Position numbers and translations under genes: made by a program. The notes below the pieces were generated by a model, which worked only from the letters and a program-made list of their open reading frames with translations, did not search any database and was not told the origin of the DNA. 42,004 nucleotides of DNA from CBDUZS01 sp965371785 (GTDB lineage: Bacteria; Fermentibacterota; Fermentibacteria; Fermentibacterales; JCC-6): NCBI GenBank assembly GCA_965371785.1, contig CBDUZS010000019.1:1-42004 (forward strand), read 5' to 3'. Below are positions 40,114-42,004 of the stretch, piece by piece; positions within the stretch are counted from its first letter, which is position 1, and each line of letters begins with the position of its first letter.

Positions 40114-41472
40114 ATGGATGAATACGATCTAATCGTAATTGGTGGTGGTCCGGCAGGATACGTTCCTGCGATCAGAGGTGCCCAGCTCGGAAGGCATGTT
40201 GCGGTAATAGAAGAGGACCTTCTAGGGGGAACATGCCTCAACAGAGGCTGTATTCCCACGAAGACTCTCGTTGCAAGCGCGAAACTTTTCAGACAGGCAA
40301 ACACGGCAAAGCGGTTCGGTCTCGACGGAGAACTGAGCATGTCGTGGGAGAGTCTCGCAAAGAGAAAAACAACCGTCGTCACCAGGCTCAGGAAAGGTGT
40401 AGAGGCTCATCTTTCGAGCCTTGGCATCGAACTGTACACGGGACACGGGATTCTGAAGGGCTCTGGCACGGTCGAGGTCGAAGGAAGGGAGCTCAACTCG
40501 GAAAATGTACTTCTTTCTCCAGGCTCTGTTCCCCTTCTCCCCGGTCCCTTTTCCTCCGATGGGGTGCTGACCAGCACAGAAGTACTCGACTGGTCTACTC
40601 TTCCGGAGAGCCTGATCGTAGTGGGTGGAGGCGTCATCGGGTGCGAGTTCTCAGCCATTTTCAGCACGTTCGGTGTAAAGGTAACGATAGTCGAGATGCT
40701 GCCCGAGATCCTTCCGGGGATAGATTCCGATGTAAAGCAGATAGTTCACAAGTCTCTGACAAGGTCAGGCGTCAGCATTCTTACCGGAAACGGTGCTGAA
40801 AGCGTCTTCGTTTCCCCGGTCGAATCCGTTGTAACGCTGTCCGACGGCACTGAATGCAGAGCGGAGAAACTCCTTGCTGCAATCGGCAGGAAAGCACGTA
40901 CTGATGACCTCGGCCTGAATGAAGCGGGTGTAGAGCTGACTGACAGAGGAATTGCCACCGATCAGCATCAGAGAACGAATCTGCCTGGAGTCTATGCCGC
41001 AGGAGATGCTACCGGTCTGTGGCAGCTTGCCCATGCTGGAAGCGCCCAGGCTCTTGCAGCGGTTGATCACATGTTCGGGAACGGTTCTAGGAGAGTCAAT
41101 CCCGATGCCATGTCAGGCTGTATCTTCACTTTTCCCGAGATTGCCACGGTTGGTCCGGGTGAAGATGAATGGCGGGGCAGGGGAGTGGATGTGAGGACTG
41201 GCATCGCCCGATACATCGCCAACGGTAAGGCCGTAGGGATGAACGAAACCGATGGTTTCATCAAGATCATCACGAGAACCCTCGACGATGTCGTAATCGG
41301 TGTCCAGATAGTGGGAGCCGACGCGAGCAGCCTCGTGGGTTCCGCTGCGATGGCGGTCAATCTGGGTGTAACCTCCCGCTCGATTGGAAAGATGGTGTTC
41401 CCGCACCCGACGCTTTCGGAGATCTTCATGGAAGCCTGTGAAGCCCTGGGGGACGGCGCCATTCATGGATGA
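40114..41472 (+). CDS. lpdA: Dihydrolipoyl dehydrogenase
   Basis: The 452-residue FAD flavoprotein reoxidises the dihydrolipoyl groups of 2-oxoacid dehydrogenases or of the glycine cleavage system. FAD-binding VIGGGPAGY at the N-terminus, redox disulfide GGTCLNRGCIPTK (Cys41, Cys46), NAD-binding VVGGGVIGCEFSAIF and the second FAD motif YAAGDATG are present. The C-terminal HPTLSEIFMEA holds the catalytic His-Glu pair. ATG 40114 follows AAGGGAGAG (40097-40105); an upstream open frame is not used. No E1, E2 or glycine-cleavage gene is adjacent. It overlaps mazG by 8 bp. Confidence 0.93.
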   Translation: MDEYDLIVIGGGPAGYVPAIRGAQLGRHVAVIEEDLLGGTCLNRGCIPTKTLVASAKLFRQANTAKRFGLDGELSMSWESLAKRKTTVVTRLRKGVEAHLSSLGIELYTGHGILKGSGTVEVEGRELNSENVLLSPGSVPLLPGPFSSDGVLTSTEVLDWSTLPESLIVVGGGVIGCEFSAIFSTFGVKVTIVEMLPEILPGIDSDVKQIVHKSLTRSGVSILTGNGAESVFVSPVESVVTLSDGTECRAEKLLAAIGRKARTDDLGLNEAGVELTDRGIATDQHQRTNLPGVYAAGDATGLWQLAHAGSAQALAAVDHMFGNGSRRVNPDAMSGCIFTFPEIATVGPGEDEWRGRGVDVRTGIARYIANGKAVGMNETDGFIKIITRTLDDVVIGVQIVGADASSLVGSAAMAVNLGVTSRSIGKMVFPHPTLSEIFMEACEALGDGAIHG

Positions 41473-42004
41473 GCGGCTCGACGCCATTTCCGAACTGATC
41501 GGGATTGTGAAGATCCTCAGAGGTCCGGAAGGATGCCGCTGGGACAGGAGCCAGACCGCCGAATCGCTCAGGCCGTACATGCTCGAGGAAGCTTACGAGG
41601 TTGCCGACGCCGTCGAGGCTGGAGACTGGCGCGCCCTGGAGTCGGAATTGGGTGACCTTCTCCTGCACGTCCTGATGACAGCTGAAATTTGCGAGAACGA
41701 GGGCAGATTCACCCTGGAGAATGTGGCACGGAGTATTTCAGAGAAGCTCAAGAGGCGCCATCCGCACGTATTCGATTCCCCCGGTAGTCTCTCACCGGAA
41801 GAGGTCGAGAAGCAGTGGGAAGCGATAAAAGCTGAGGAGAAGAGGGAAGAGGGTTTCTTTACATCCATTCCACGGAGCATGCCTTCTCTCCTCACGGCCT
41901 GGAGAATACTCCAGCGGGCTTCCGAAATAGGTTTCGAATGGGAGGGTCCGGACGGCGCCAGGAACAAGGTCCTCGAGGAGCTCAGCGAACTGAACATTGC
42001 GGTC
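41465..42004 (+). CDS. mazG: MazG nucleotide pyrophosphohydrolase (3' end cut off)
   Basis: The first 180 residues are visible and the frame is still open at the window end. MazG hydrolyses (d)NTPs to monophosphates and cleans the nucleotide pool. The first MazG domain has the metal motif EExxE in LEEAYEVADAVE (Glu41, Glu42, Glu45) followed by ELGDLLLHVL (Glu61, Asp64). The second domain is starting at the end (LLTAWRILQRASEIGFEW ... EELSEL), as in the two-domain E. coli-type enzyme. The ATG at 41465 overlaps the lpdA stop by 8 bp, indicating coupling. Confidence 0.93.
   Translation, partial: MDERLDAISELIGIVKILRGPEGCRWDRSQTAESLRPYMLEEAYEVADAVEAGDWRALESELGDLLLHVLMTAEICENEGRFTLENVARSISEKLKRRHPHVFDSPGSLSPEEVEKQWEAIKAEEKREEGFFTSIPRSMPSLLTAWRILQRASEIGFEWEGPDGARNKVLEELSELNIAV

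Noticed and set aside
1..42004. tRNA, rRNA, CRISPR, insertion sequence or integrase genes
   Set aside because: I looked in all gaps over 100 bp and saw no cloverleaf, direct-repeat array, terminal inverted repeat or transposase motif. A tRNA-finding program would be decisive.

Overview
This 42 kb window is ordinary chromosome from a Gram-negative (two-membrane) bacterium. Outer-membrane machinery is abundant: a TolC-type channel, an Omp85 barrel with three POTRA repeats, a TamB-like protein and a Wzi-like barrel. A secreted beta-propeller protein ends in a FlgD/Por-type sorting domain of the sort used in the FCB group and neighbouring candidate phyla. That protein, the CarD-type regulator and the TldD/TldE pair suggest an FCB-related candidate phylum such as Fermentibacteria. 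This is an inference from gene content only; no rRNA gene is present to test it. Coding density is high, ATGA/TGATG overlaps are common, and TTG and GTG starts are used. I see no tRNA, rRNA, CRISPR array, insertion sequence or phage gene.

Layout. 1-5.2 kb: a MacAB-TolC-like efflux operon (outer-membrane channel, adaptor, ATPase, two separate permeases). 5.3-10.7 kb: secreted propeller protein, a membrane-fused spermidine-synthase-like protein with a TPR tail, fabD and a ferredoxin. 10.7-13.1 kb: a ParD-like/RelE toxin-antitoxin pair with a clear palindromic operator, then two genes of unknown function. 13.1-14.6 kb (minus): a ThiD-zinc ribbon-Nudix fusion followed by a free-standing DnaJ-type zinc finger. 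14.7-20.0 kb: TamA/TamB-like pair. 20.0-29.1 kb (minus): HIT protein, then a tight run reading sensor kinase, queA, RDD membrane protein, tgt, rlmD, Wzi-like barrel. 29.2-33.7 kb: EIIA(PtsN-like), short zinc-ribbon protein, guaB, a membrane pseudokinase, and a CarD-type regulator behind its own strong promoter. 33.8-36.5 kb: hflX, a small unknown gene and a flippase-like membrane protein. 36.5-40.0 kb (minus): a TPR protein, tldD and tldE. 40.1-42.0 kb: lpdA and the start of mazG.

How genes work together. queA and tgt carry out two steps of queuosine tRNA modification and sit with rlmD, so that run is partly an RNA-modification operon. Genes 1-5 should form one tripartite exporter. TamA/TamB and the Wzi-like protein serve outer-membrane biogenesis or surface polysaccharide. 

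The most unusual stretch is 26.6-33.7 kb. Two signalling proteins there have kinase folds but lack the residues that define catalysis: a histidine-kinase-like protein with Thr in place of the phospho-accepting His, and a Ser/Thr-kinase-like protein lacking the beta3 Lys, the HRD Asp and the DFG Asp. They flank an orphan EIIA domain, guaB and CarD. Whether these form one regulatory system is speculation. The ThiD-Nudix fusion and the toxin-antitoxin operator are the other items most worth checking. No clearly new multi-gene system is proven here.
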